The translations under genes and the position numbers were made by a program. From NCBI RefSeq assembly GCF_002252675.1, contig NZ_NQKY01000003.1:62001-126000 (forward strand): a stretch of 64,000 nucleotides of DNA, written 5' to 3'. The notes below the pieces were generated by a model that was not told the origin of the DNA, ran no database searches, and saw only the letters and a program-made list of their open reading frames with translations. Source of the DNA: Synechococcus sp. BO 8801 (GTDB lineage Bacteria > Cyanobacteriota > Cyanobacteriia > PCC-6307 > Cyanobiaceae). Numbering within the stretch: the first letter of the stretch is position 1; each line of letters starts with the position of its first letter. Below are positions 44,990 to 53,450 of the stretch, in pieces.

Positions 44990-45484
44990 ATGAGCGTCGT
45001 TCGCGATCTGATCCTCCAGGCCGATGATCAGCTCCGCTACCCCACCGGCGGCGAGCTGCGCACGATGGTGGAGTTCCTCAGCGGTGGAGCCCGCCGGCTG
45101 AGTGTCGTCAGGGTGCTGACGGACAACGAGAAAAAGATCATCGCCGAAGCGTCCAAACAGCTCTTCCTGCGCAAGCCGGACTACGTGGCCCCCGGAGGCA
45201 ATGCTTTCGGCCAGAAGCAACGGGCCCAGTGCCTGCGTGATTACAGCTGGTACCTGCGGCTGGTCACCTACGGAATCCTGGCCGGCAGCACCGAGCTGAT
45301 TCAGCAGATCGGCGTGGTGGGTGCCCGCGAGATGTACAACAGCCTGGGCGTTCCCCTCCCCGGCATGGTGGAGGCGATGCGCACCCTCAAGGAGGCGGCC
45401 CTGGTGCTGCTGGGTGCTGATGAAGCCACTCTGGCCGGCCCCTACTTCGATTACCTGATCCAGGGACTCCAGACCTCCACCTGA
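44990..45484 (+). CDS. apcD: Allophycocyanin alpha-B chain
   Basis: Terminal energy emitter in the phycobilisome core that passes excitation to photosystem I and II. The sequence is closer to ApcD than to ApcA: it starts MSVVRDLILQADDQLRYPTG and has GMVEAMRTLKEAALVLL. The phycocyanobilin-binding Cys81 lies in AQCLRDYSWYLRLVTYG. At 164 residues it is about three longer than usual, ending in QGLQTST. It has a structured 3' region and a terminator, and no other phycobilisome gene is near. Confidence 0.95.
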   Translation: MSVVRDLILQADDQLRYPTGGELRTMVEFLSGGARRLSVVRVLTDNEKKIIAEASKQLFLRKPDYVAPGGNAFGQKQRAQCLRDYSWYLRLVTYGILAGSTELIQQIGVVGAREMYNSLGVPLPGMVEAMRTLKEAALVLLGADEATLAGPYFDYLIQGLQTST

Positions 45485-45491
45485 GCGGCCC

Positions 45492-45548
45492 GATCGTCTC
45501 ACTCTGGTCCAATCACTGGTCTGACAGTGGGTCCGACATGAGACGATC
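45492..45548 (+). other. Compound stem-loop in the apcD 3' region
   Basis: A perfect 10-bp stem GATCGTCTCA (45492-45501)/TGAGACGATC (45539-45548) encloses a smaller hairpin CACTG-N6-CAGTG (45514-45529). It starts 8 bp after the apcD stop and precedes the terminator by 33 bp. It could protect the mRNA end or be an RNA processing site. Confidence 0.55.
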
Positions 45549-45580
45549 AACCAAATTCCCGTAAGCCTTCGAGCCATTCG

Positions 45581-45607
45581 CCCCGCCACGTTCGTGACGG
45601 GGTTTTT
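45581..45607 (+). terminator. Intrinsic terminator of apcD
   Basis: The stem CCCCGCCAC/GTGACGGGG (one C-A mismatch) with a 4-nt loop is followed directly by TTTTT. This is the best intrinsic terminator in the window, 97 bp after the apcD stop. Confidence 0.85.
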
Positions 45608-45731
45608 GTATGGCCTTCTGCGATGGGAGCGATGCCCGCCGGTGGCACGGACGATCACCTGGGCAGCGGCAAGGGTGAACCATGGTTCTCATGCGGGACT
45701 CGCTCCTTGTCCCGTACTGAGACCCGTACCG

Positions 45732-45750
45732 CCCAGATGCGACATCTGGG
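45732..45750. other. 8-bp perfect hairpin in the gene-free kilobase
   Basis: CCCAGATG-CGA-CATCTGGG, triloop, no T-tract after it on either strand. Function unknown. Confidence 0.45.
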
Positions 45751-46066
45751 GCGCCGGCGGTGCTGGCTGCTTCATGGGTTGGCGGTTCGTGGTCCAGGTG
45801 CTGGACGGCATGCCTGGTCCGCAAGGCGATGGCCTGGTCGGAGATGGGGCCGCCATGGCGCGTGGGAAGCGGATCCAGCGGAAGCTCCTCAGTTGTCGCA
45901 CATGGGACCCATGACCAGTCCTATGACAACACTCAGCTGAGACTTCTGATGAGCATGCTGCAGGGTCTGTGCGTGTGGATGGACCAGCCTTTGAAGATGG
46001 CTCTCCATCTGGGGGTCTTCGAGCGGTTTCCGCGGGATCGGTCGCTTCGGGCCATCGGTTCAGTTT

Positions 46067-46093
46067 GCGTATCTGTGGCAAAGACAGATACGC
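46067..46093. other. 10-bp perfect hairpin in the gene-free kilobase
   Basis: GCGTATCTGT (46067-46076) and ACAGATACGC (46084-46093) pair fully around a 7-nt loop. No T-tract follows. It is the strongest unexplained inverted repeat in this kilobase. Confidence 0.5.
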
Positions 46094-46476
46094 CAGGATT
46101 CGCAACCAAGTAGTTCCAAGGCTTTTCAGGCGGTGTCCAAACCATGGACATGGCCATCGGCCTGGGCAGGCACCCCTGGACAGCCACTGCGCCTGCGATC
46201 CATCGGTCGTCGACTGTCGGCAGAGGTCACAAGGTGAAGGAGGTCGGTCGCCACAAATGAAATCGACGAAAAATCACGGTCTTGCGGATAGCGTGCGAGT
46301 CCAGTGCCGAGACACGCAGCTGGTCTTATCTGGGTCGCCTGAGATGCAAGCGTCATGGGGATGGGGAGCCCTCAATCCCATGCTGCCTACCTGGGACACA
46401 GTGTTAGACCAGGTCCTTGTCTCATCCGAGATGCCTGGGCAACTCACGACGCCCCTGATCGGTGCGCGCGGTGAGA

Positions 46477-47559
46477 TCAGCGGTCGCTCGCAGCGCCCTG
46501 CCGATAGAGCTCCTTGAGCAGTTGATAGGCCTCGTTGAGGCGTCGCATCGCCTCAACCGACCCGCCGGCGTCAGGATGGTGGCTCTGGGCCATGTCCCGG
46601 TAGGCCTCGCGGATCTGGGCAAGGGTCAGGCGCTGGCCGGGATCGGTGGGCAACTGCAGCAGCCGCAGGGCGCCGTGCAGGGTCATGGTGTGCTCCAGCG
46701 TCTGGAAGGACGTGCCGCGGCGGCGGCGGCGGAAGCGGTGCACGAAGCGCCGGATCAGGGTCGGGATCCGCAGGCTCAGGGTCGAACCACTGAAGGGGTC
46801 TTCCAGCACACCGGCGGTGACCATCACCCGCTCGAACGTCGGCGGGCCATCGCTCCAGCCGGGAACGAACTGCTGCATCACCTGGCAGGCGCCGGACCAG
46901 GTGAACGTCCGCCCATCACTCTGGTCCGACTGGGGCCAGATGTCCTGGGCCAGCCACAGCATGGCCGCCTCCAGCACCGCTTCGTTGGCCGGCGACCCAT
47001 AGAGGGTGCGCCAGTGGTTGCCGGCCTCCTCCATCGCCTGCTGCACCACCTCCCCGCCGAGGGGCGGCAGGGGGGTCAGGGGCAGGGGCCCGGCGCTCTG
47101 CCGTGCCGTGGGCCGCAGGCTGCGCTTGAGGACATCGGAGCGGCGACGCACGAACCCGGGCAGATCGATGCCCCCGCCAGCGGGCTGGGGCCGCGGGGCA
47201 TGCTCTGCCGGCGCTTCCCACTCGAATTCCGCCTGCAGGGTGTCCATCGCCCCCCGGCCCACCAGCACCAGGGCCCCCTGCTCCTCCAGGTCCCGCTCGT
47301 CATCGTCGTGACGCTGGGTTGACCGGCCCTCCGGCGCCTGACCAAGGCCCCCACCGGCATCGCCAACACCAAGGCCATCGCCGTCAGCCTCACCGTCCCC
47401 CTCCTCACCGGAGCCGAACAGATCGTCGAGCAGACGCTCGAGCACATCGCCCCGGCTGCGGATGCCCCACTCCCGCCGCAGGTGATCCAGGTGGGCCACC
47501 AGCTCCCTGGTGAGGTCGAGGCTGATCCGCTGTCGGGCGTCGTTCGACTTCTCAGCCAC
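46477..47559 (-). CDS. J-domain protein with N-terminal RHH-like segment
   Basis: Protein of 360 residues from a GTG at 47559. The C-terminal 55 residues form a J domain (about 303-352) with LAQIREAYRDMAQSHHPDAG, including the HPD needed to stimulate DnaK ATPase. The N-terminal 50 residues (QRISLDLTRELVAHLDHLRR, then SRGDVLERLLDDLF) resemble a CopG-type ribbon-helix-helix. An acidic Gly-rich linker and a long uncharacterised middle part lie between. It is probably a DnaK co-chaperone with a targeting module; the client is unknown. Confidence 0.82.
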   Translation of the reverse strand: MAEKSNDARQRISLDLTRELVAHLDHLRREWGIRSRGDVLERLLDDLFGSGEEGDGEADGDGLGVGDAGGGLGQAPEGRSTQRHDDDERDLEEQGALVLVGRGAMDTLQAEFEWEAPAEHAPRPQPAGGGIDLPGFVRRRSDVLKRSLRPTARQSAGPLPLTPLPPLGGEVVQQAMEEAGNHWRTLYGSPANEAVLEAAMLWLAQDIWPQSDQSDGRTFTWSGACQVMQQFVPGWSDGPPTFERVMVTAGVLEDPFSGSTLSLRIPTLIRRFVHRFRRRRRGTSFQTLEHTMTLHGALRLLQLPTDPGQRLTLAQIREAYRDMAQSHHPDAGGSVEAMRRLNEAYQLLKELYRQGAASDR

Positions 47560-47604
47560 GGCAGCCCTCCATCGGTGCTGGGTTCGCTGGCATCGGACGG
47601 CTGG

Positions 47605-49266
47605 TCAGGGTCCCCGCTGATCCCGCAGGAACTGTTGCTGGGCCTCCACGGCCTCCCTGTAGCGATCGACCAGCGATCCGCCGCCCGCGGCGGTGCCGGA
47701 GCGGCTGCGCATCGGCGTGATCATGGGGGACGGGGCCAGGACGCCCCGGTTGGTTGAGGGCAGCGGCGGTGGCGGCGTCAGCCAGCCCGGGGCCGGCGCC
47801 GGACGGAGCATCTGGGACGGCGGCACCAGGGGACCGGTGCCGCCCCCCGTCGGCGTCGGGGTGATGGTGGCGGCCGGCGGCAGGACGGTGAGCGCCGGAG
47901 GGGCGACGGGCGGCGGGGCCGGCCGGACGCTGGCACCGGCCCGGGCCAGTTCCAGCTGCCGTTCCCGTTCCTGGACCATGGCCAGCTGGCTGGCGCTCAC
48001 CACGCTCAGCAGATGGCCCGGGGTGGCATCGGCCGGGTAGACGAGGCTGACCCGCACGGGGTTCACGACCCCTGGAGTGAGATCGATCTGGCCCAGGGAC
48101 AGGCTCTGCCCCGAGCGCAGCCCCACATGCACCTCCCGCAGGCCGGCGGGGGTCTGGATCTGGATGGAGCCCCGGAAGGCCGTGAAGGGCTGGCCGCCGA
48201 TCAGGGTGGGGTGGCTCATCACCAGCTCGTAGGGGCCGTTGCCCTTGAGGTTCAGGTCGATGTCGAAGCGCACCCCGTAGGTGCCGACGTTGTCGAGGGA
48301 GGAATCGACCATGCGAGTGGCCAGGGCGTTGACCTGCACGTCCCGGGTGCCGAAATGGTGCCGGTCGGTGCTGGTGAAGGGCACGTGCAGCGGCCCTTTG
48401 GCGTCGAGATCGTGGGTGATCGAGGCCTGGTACGCATCGCCAAGGGCCACGCCGCCCACCCGGGAGAATATCCGCCGGTTGTGGATGTCGTTGATGCGAC
48501 TCAGATAGACCCTCCCCGGGGCCAGGCGGCCCTCATCCAGCACCGCCAGCACCTGGCTGTAGGAGTCCTCCGCCTTGGCGGCCACCACGGCGATCTGGAA
48601 GGGGCCGTCACTGCGGCCGCGCAGCAGGGCGTTGGCGATCCCCAGGGCCGGCAGCTGGGTCTGGAAGAGCACGATGCGGCTGCGGGCCGGAATCGTGATC
48701 TCGTCGGTCAGGCGGCTGTCCAGCCGGCCGCGGAGCATCTGCACCGCGGTGGCGTCCCCGGGGCCGGTGTTCCAGGGCCGGGGACCGAGCGGCTTGACCC
48801 CCATCAGGTTGTTGGCCAGGTAAGGGGCCTCGAAGCTGTTGCGCACCGCCCCCTTGGAGAAGCGGATGTGGACAGGGCGCACCCCCGGATTGATCAGGAC
48901 CGCCGCCAGGGTGAGCTCCGCGCGGCGGCTGCCGGGGGCGATGGAGCGCCGGTTGGGTGGGAAGTACTTGTGGTGCAGGTGCATGCCGAATTCCCCGTTG
49001 AAGGTGTACTCGGCATTGCGCAGGGCCTGGCCCGTCTCGGCGGCATAGGCGTAGCCGGGCGCCGTGTTGATCAGGATCCCCGGCCCCTCCACCTCCTCCG
49101 GCTGGTTGGAGTGCAGCACCGGCACGCTGTTGAAGGTGCCGTTCAGGGGCCGGGCTTTCTGACCGGCCATCAGGGCCACGTAGGCGTGGGCGGGCTGTGC
49201 CAGCACCAGGCCCAGACCCAGCGTCAGCCAGACACCGATGGGACCAATGGAGGGGACTGATCTCAA
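47605..49266 (-). CDS. DUF3370 domain protein, exported
   Basis: Cyanobacterial protein of 553 residues with unknown role. It has a signal peptide (about 10-28, ending PAHA), so it is periplasmic or outer-membrane associated. The DUF3370 region (about 28-430) includes VLHSNQPEEVEGPGILINTA, EFGMHLHHKYFPPNR and RIVLFQTQLPALGIANALL. The last 120 residues are Pro-rich and probably disordered. Start TTG at 49266 is the only one that keeps the signal peptide. It lies 45 bp upstream of the J-domain gene's start on the same strand. Confidence 0.87.
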   Translation of the reverse strand: MRSVPSIGPIGVWLTLGLGLVLAQPAHAYVALMAGQKARPLNGTFNSVPVLHSNQPEEVEGPGILINTAPGYAYAAETGQALRNAEYTFNGEFGMHLHHKYFPPNRRSIAPGSRRAELTLAAVLINPGVRPVHIRFSKGAVRNSFEAPYLANNLMGVKPLGPRPWNTGPGDATAVQMLRGRLDSRLTDEITIPARSRIVLFQTQLPALGIANALLRGRSDGPFQIAVVAAKAEDSYSQVLAVLDEGRLAPGRVYLSRINDIHNRRIFSRVGGVALGDAYQASITHDLDAKGPLHVPFTSTDRHHFGTRDVQVNALATRMVDSSLDNVGTYGVRFDIDLNLKGNGPYELVMSHPTLIGGQPFTAFRGSIQIQTPAGLREVHVGLRSGQSLSLGQIDLTPGVVNPVRVSLVYPADATPGHLLSVVSASQLAMVQERERQLELARAGASVRPAPPPVAPPALTVLPPAATITPTPTGGGTGPLVPPSQMLRPAPAPGWLTPPPPLPSTNRGVLAPSPMITPMRSRSGTAAGGGSLVDRYREAVEAQQQFLRDQRGP

Positions 49267-49409
49267 ATTGCGACAGGCTGGTGGTGTGGGTGGCCAGAGG
49301 ACGGTAAGGCGGGATGCGACCGTCCCAACCGTTAGGGGGTGCGTGGACCTGGGCAGCCCCGGATGGAACGACGGGCTCGCTAGAACGGACCCACTCTGCA
49401 GATTTTGTC

Positions 49410-49601
49410 ATGATTCCTCCCTTCGGGTACTGCTCCGGGTCGGAGTCCGGAGCCAGCGCCCTGCGGCGGTATCAGGAACGCAAGCTGCGCCTGCTCAGCT
49501 TCTGGCGCGATGGCATCGAGCGGCAGCTGGCCGCGATGAACGCCGCCATCAGCACCCTGGAACAGCAGATGCACCGCGATCAGGCCGATCCGCAGGGCTG
49601 A
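49410..49601 (+). CDS. Conserved small protein (63 aa)
   Basis: Protein of 63 residues from ATG at 49410: MIPPFGYCSG followed by a long amphipathic helix RRYQERKLRLLSFWRDGIERQ and a second helix to the end, probably a small helical hairpin or coiled coil. No function known. Its final 53 bp overlap the 3' end of the sigma-factor gene on the opposite strand. The reading is supported by helix pattern and start; it could still be a chance frame. Confidence 0.6.
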   Translation: MIPPFGYCSGSESGASALRRYQERKLRLLSFWRDGIERQLAAMNAAISTLEQQMHRDQADPQG

Positions 49602-50313
49602 GCCCGCGGGCATCCAGCTCCAGTCGCAGCTGCTCCAGGCCTTTGTGCAGCAGGCGTTTCACCGTCATCGGGCTGACCTCCATCTGGCGCCCGAGGCGCC
49701 GGTAGCTCCAGCCGGCCAGAACCACCTGGCGCACCACCAGTTGCTGGCGGGGCTCCAGCAGGGCCAGCAGCATGGCCACCGAAGGACCCGGCTCCTCCTG
49801 GCGGCAGGGCTCACTGGCGGTGCTGGCGGCCACGGCCTCGACCAGTGCCGGATCGTCGAGGTTGGCGGGCCTGGCCAGCAGCCGCTGCACCTCCAGCCGG
49901 CGCCATTCAGTCGTGGTGACCCCCAGGGTCCGGCTCAGCTGCGTGGTCGCCCGGCCGGGATCCTCCAGCAGGACGGGGTGACGGCTGAGGCGGTTGAAGC
50001 GCTCCTGAAGCTCGGCCTGTCGGCGCGGCAGCCGCACGATCGGGGCGGCATCCCGCAGGTAATGGAGGATCGCTCCGCGGATGTGGGGCCGGGCGAAGGC
50101 CTCGAACGGTGTCCGGCGATCCTCGCTGTAGAGCTCGGCGGCCCGGATCAGGCCCATCAGGCCCACCTGGAGCAGATCCTCGAAGGATTCACGGCTGCAG
50201 CGGGAATAGTGGAGCGCCAGGGGGCGTACCACCGCCCGGTACTGCTCCACGCGCCGGTTGCGGCGGGCGGCGCTGGAGGGAAGCGTCTGGCGGCTGGTGG
50301 GGGAGGGGGCCAT
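49549..50313 (-). CDS. RNA polymerase sigma factor, group 3 (SigF-like)
   Basis: Alternative sigma factor of 254 residues. Region 2 is clear: PLALHYSRCSRESFEDLLQV, GLIRAAELYSEDRRTPFEAF, and RGAILHYLRDAAPIVRLPRR. Region 4 (about 180-235) has a helix-turn-helix SYRRLGRQMEVSPMTVKRLL. It lacks region 1.1, as do group 3 factors. In other cyanobacteria SigF controls pili, motility and envelope genes. No anti-sigma factor is adjacent. ATG at 50313; a 166-bp gap separates it from the upstream Ap4A phosphorylase gene. Confidence 0.87.
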   Translation of the reverse strand: MAPSPTSRQTLPSSAARRNRRVEQYRAVVRPLALHYSRCSRESFEDLLQVGLMGLIRAAELYSEDRRTPFEAFARPHIRGAILHYLRDAAPIVRLPRRQAELQERFNRLSRHPVLLEDPGRATTQLSRTLGVTTTEWRRLEVQRLLARPANLDDPALVEAVAASTASEPCRQEEPGPSVAMLLALLEPRQQLVVRQVVLAGWSYRRLGRQMEVSPMTVKRLLHKGLEQLRLELDARGLSPADRPDRGASAVPGC

Positions 50314-50425
50314 GGTCGTGGGGCCTGGGTCGTCGATGTCGTGGAAGCAGGGCGTGCCGCGGCGCCATTGACGGCTGGCGGTGCGCTCTTTTTCCAGAGA
50401 GGGCCAGGAGGACCGGAACGCACAA

Positions 50426-50439
50426 CCGTGGAACCACGG
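50426..50439. other. 14-bp inverted repeat upstream of the sigma gene
   Basis: CCGTGG-AA-CCACGG lies 113 bp upstream of the sigma-factor start and 41 bp after the Ap4A phosphorylase stop. It may be a weak terminator or an operator. Confidence 0.35.
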
Positions 50440-50479
50440 AAGTTTCCCGATCCAGGACCCGGCCCCCGGATGCGAAGCC

Positions 50480-51310
50480 TCAGGCCCGGGGGGCCGCCAC
50501 GTCCTTCAGCAGGGCCCAGGGACCGTGGCGCTCCAGCCAGCCCCTGTCGGAGCCCTTGGTGATCAGCAGGAAGCCCGCGAAGCCCAGGGCGTTGACGCTG
50601 AATCCGGCCCCGTGCTCCCGCACCCGGCGCACGGTGAGGAACCAGTCGTCGTCGAACAGCAGGTTGTAGGGGTGCAGGGGCTCGCCGTCGCGGCCCGGTT
50701 CCCCCAGCTCCAAGGCCCGGGCATGGGCGTGGTACAGCCCCTCCAGATCGGACCCACCCAGCGGATCGCTGCGCCGGCTGATGCGGTAGGCCCAGCTCCA
50801 GGCGTGCTCCCCCGTCTCCAGCTGCTCCAGGAACAGCGGCGCCAGGGGGCAGCTGGGCTCACCGGGCCGGCGTGGCAGCAGCTGCAGATGGCGATGGGGC
50901 TGGCTGGCGCCGGAGCGGGCGCCGCTGTTGAAGAACCACAGGCCGCCGGTGTCCCGGCCCACCTGCGCCACCGCCTGCCAGTCGAAGGTCTCGATCCAGC
51001 CGCCCTGGGGGCGCCAGTTACGGGTGATCACCAGCAGGTGGGCCTCCTGCACCGGGTACTTGTTCAGCAGCAGCACATGGGCAGGCTCGAGCAGGTCCAC
51101 CTGCAGGGGCCTGTCCCAGGGCAGGAAGGGATTGGGCCGGGGCCCTCCCTGGCGCAGATGGCGGGGCGTGGAGGACAGCAGCTCGCGGAGAACGAAAGGC
51201 TCCATGCCGGGGTCCGGCAGGATGCGCGTGTCGAGGGGCACCAGGGCTCCCTGGCGGCGGGCCAGCTCCGAGACCTCACGGGCCCGTTGCCAATGGCGCT
51301 CAGCTCGCAC
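50480..51310 (-). CDS. ATP adenylyltransferase (Ap4A phosphorylase)
   Basis: HIT-superfamily enzyme that splits diadenosine tetraphosphate with phosphate to ADP and ATP. The 276 residues fit the APA1/2 family. The active-site triad region is SGASQPHRHLQLLP near residues 134-147; LLLNKYPVQEAHLLVITR is the N-terminal strand pair, and HPYNLLFDDDWFLTVRR lies in the C-terminal part. Start GTG at 51310 overlaps the SpoIID stop by 11 bp, so translation is probably coupled. Confidence 0.87.
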   Translation of the reverse strand: MRAERHWQRAREVSELARRQGALVPLDTRILPDPGMEPFVLRELLSSTPRHLRQGGPRPNPFLPWDRPLQVDLLEPAHVLLLNKYPVQEAHLLVITRNWRPQGGWIETFDWQAVAQVGRDTGGLWFFNSGARSGASQPHRHLQLLPRRPGEPSCPLAPLFLEQLETGEHAWSWAYRISRRSDPLGGSDLEGLYHAHARALELGEPGRDGEPLHPYNLLFDDDWFLTVRRVREHGAGFSVNALGFAGFLLITKGSDRGWLERHGPWALLKDVAAPRA

Positions 51311-52349
51311 CGGCCTGCAGTCGGGCCAGGGAGGCGCCCCGGTAGTAGCGCCCGAGGATCTCGTTGTACCGCAGGCCCTGCTCCGCCAGATCCTGGGCGC
51401 CGTGCTGGCTCATGCTGGCCCCCAGGTGACCGTGGGCCTCCTGGGTGATGCGGGTGGTGGCTGCATAGAGGCTTTCAACGATGCCCCCCTGGTAGCTGAG
51501 GATCACCCCGGAGGTGCTGGCGGTGGCCTGGCGGGTGCGGGCGGTGACGCTGCCCAGGCCCCGGTAGGCCTGCCAGCGGGTGGTGTCGCCCAGGTGCCAG
51601 TGGGCACTGGCCGGACGGGCCATGTGGGCCATGGCGTAGGACCGGGCCGCCACGGCCTGGGCCTTGAGGGCCTCCATGTTCCAGCTGCTGGGCATTTCGG
51701 CACCCACCACCGAGCTGATGTAGCGCTCCAGGGAGACGTGGTTCACGACCTGGAGGCCCTGGGATCCGCGCAGCACCCTCAGGCGGCCTTCGTAGGGGCG
51801 CCCGTCCACCTGCAGGACATGGTCGGACCCCGTCTCCATCCAGACCTCGGCCCGTCCGGCCATGGCCGTCGCCAGGTCAGGCGCGTCAGCGGGGCCGCCC
51901 TCCTGAACGGGGCGTCCGTCCCGGTCCACCAGTCGCCAGTAGCCGCTGGCGCCCAGTCGGGGTGAGGGGGAGGCGCCTAGCAGGGCCACCCGGATCTCGA
52001 GGGGGACCTCCGCCCCGGCCTCCGGTTCCACCAGCGCCGGGTCGGGATGGCTGAGGCTGGTGCGCTGGGCCTGCAGGGAGGCCGCCGCCAGCAGATCCTT
52101 GTCGGGGGCTTCGCTGGAGTCCGCGGCCTGCTGGGAGACCTCCCGGGGCTGGGCGATCAGGGCTTCGAGGAGATCGGGATCCGAGCGGGAGGCCCCCGCC
52201 GGGATCAGCTCCTGGGCGGCGAAACCGGCCCCCACCGCCAAGACGGCCAGGGGAGCGGTGAGCAGGATCGGATGGCGGCGGCAACCGTGGAGCAGGCGCC
52301 GGCCCATGGCCCGGAGGGCGGTGATGGCGGCCTTGACGTGCCGGCTCAC
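51300..52349 (-). CDS. SpoIID/LytB domain protein
   Basis: Exported protein of 349 residues related to SpoIID lytic transglycosylases and LytB amidase enhancers, which act on peptidoglycan; in non-sporulating cyanobacteria the role is cell-wall remodelling by inference. An N-terminal membrane segment (about 28-48) is followed by a 90-residue linker and the SpoIID domain (about 180-340) with VNHVSLERYISSVVGAEMPS, LKAQAVAARSYAM and ATTRITQEAHGH. Start GTG at 52349. Confidence 0.87.
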   Translation of the reverse strand: MSRHVKAAITALRAMGRRLLHGCRRHPILLTAPLAVLAVGAGFAAQELIPAGASRSDPDLLEALIAQPREVSQQAADSSEAPDKDLLAAASLQAQRTSLSHPDPALVEPEAGAEVPLEIRVALLGASPSPRLGASGYWRLVDRDGRPVQEGGPADAPDLATAMAGRAEVWMETGSDHVLQVDGRPYEGRLRVLRGSQGLQVVNHVSLERYISSVVGAEMPSSWNMEALKAQAVAARSYAMAHMARPASAHWHLGDTTRWQAYRGLGSVTARTRQATASTSGVILSYQGGIVESLYAATTRITQEAHGHLGASMSQHGAQDLAEQGLRYNEILGRYYRGASLARLQAGAS

Positions 52350-52466
52350 GGCAAGGATTCACAAAGGATTGAGAGGATCATGCCGGAGAATCCGGCTCCC
52401 TCGCCGCCCGGCGCAGGACGGTCGCCCCATTGCACCGTGCCGCCACACCGGGACAGGCGTCTCGGC

Positions 52467-53387
52467 TCAGGGCGCCGCTTCGGCTCGCAGGTCGCGCTGC
52501 ATGAGCTCCTGGACGGCCTGGCGGGCCTCCAGCTCGCCCGCCAGCAGGCGCACCACCTGGCCGCAGATGGGCAGTTGCCAGCCCTCCCTCTCGGCCAGGG
52601 CGAGGGTGGCGCGGGCGGTGCGGGGCCCCTCCACGGTGGCGCCGATCCGGCCGAGGGCGGTGGCTTCGTCACAGCCCTCAGCCAGCAGGCTGCCGAAGCG
52701 GTAGTTGCGGCTGAGGCTGCTGTTGGCCGTGGCCAGCAGGTCCCCCAGGCCGGCCAGGCCGTAGAGGGTGGTCGACTGGCCGCCGAGGGCCTGGAGAACG
52801 ACGGCGATCTCCGCCAGGCCCCGGCAAAGCAGCGAGGCCTTGGCGTTCGCCCCCAGGCCCAGGCCGTCACTGATGCCGGCCGCCAGGGCGATGACGTTCT
52901 TGAGGGCCCCGGCCGCCTCGGTGCCGATGGGGTCCGCATTCGTGTACAGCCGCAGGTGTGGGGTCCGCAGCTGTTCCTGCAGCCGGCGGGCCAGCCCGGG
53001 GTCGTCGCTGCTGAGCACACTGGCCGCCGGCAGGCCCCGGTCGAGTTCCTCCGCCAGATTCGGGCCGCTCAGCACCGCCAGCGGCACCGCCGGCAGGTGG
53101 CGCCGCCAGAGCTGACTGGCCGTGCAGAGGCTGTCCAGATCGATGCCCTTGCTGCAGCTCAGCAGCGGCAGGCCCTCCGGCCAGCGCCCCCGCAGGCTCA
53201 GGCCCAGGGGGGCGACCCCCACCATCGACACGGCCACCACCACCAGGTCGCAGTCCTGCAGCACGGCCGCCGGGTCTGACCCATCCCGGCGCGACCAGCT
53301 GCGCAGATGGTGACCCTGGCGCTCCCAGAGCCGCAGCAACGTGCCGCCCCAGGCACCCCGACCCAGCACGGTGATGCGCAGACTCAT
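52467..53387 (-). CDS. gpsA: Glycerol-3-phosphate dehydrogenase [NAD(P)+]
   Basis: Makes sn-glycerol 3-phosphate from dihydroxyacetone phosphate for membrane lipids. It has 306 residues, slightly short for GpsA (about 330). The Rossmann motif is TVLGRGAWGGTLLRLWERQG at the start; catalytic and substrate motifs are LLSCSKGIDL, VLSGPNLAEEL and GALKNVIALAAGISDGLGLG. The extra segment present in longer homologues seems reduced. It is divergent from the SDR gene by 63 bp. Confidence 0.94.
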   Translation of the reverse strand: MSLRITVLGRGAWGGTLLRLWERQGHHLRSWSRRDGSDPAAVLQDCDLVVVAVSMVGVAPLGLSLRGRWPEGLPLLSCSKGIDLDSLCTASQLWRRHLPAVPLAVLSGPNLAEELDRGLPAASVLSSDDPGLARRLQEQLRTPHLRLYTNADPIGTEAAGALKNVIALAAGISDGLGLGANAKASLLCRGLAEIAVVLQALGGQSTTLYGLAGLGDLLATANSSLSRNYRFGSLLAEGCDEATALGRIGATVEGPRTARATLALAEREGWQLPICGQVVRLLAGELEARQAVQELMQRDLRAEAAP

Positions 53388-53450
53388 GGACCGACGCGCG
53401 GGGCGGTTCCCCGGAAGGAACCGCCATCATGCGCCATCCCCGTGTCCGCC

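Larger units (their letters stand above)
45485..46476. other. Gene-free kilobase with several inverted repeats
   Basis: No open frame here resembles a protein; the frames of 60-140 codons have no domain, no start context and poor codon use. GC is visibly lower than in neighbours. Besides the apcD 3' structures it holds CGGGAC-N9-GTCCCG (45694-45714), CCCAGATG-CGA-CATCTGGG (45732-45750), GCGTATCTGT-N7-ACAGATACGC (46067-46093) and TGTCCA-N5-TGGACA (46134-46150). It may contain small RNA genes or the remains of a decayed gene. It does not resemble tmRNA, RNase P RNA or SRP RNA. Confidence 0.55.

Noticed and set aside
45594-46113. Open frames on both strands in the gene-free kilobase
   Set aside because: Short, without ribosome-binding sites, domains or normal codon use, and the frames overlap each other on both strands.
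45485-46476. tmRNA, RNase P RNA, SRP RNA or a mobile element in the gene-free kilobase
   Set aside because: No tmRNA tag sequence, no conserved core motifs, no transposase remnant and no terminal repeats were found.
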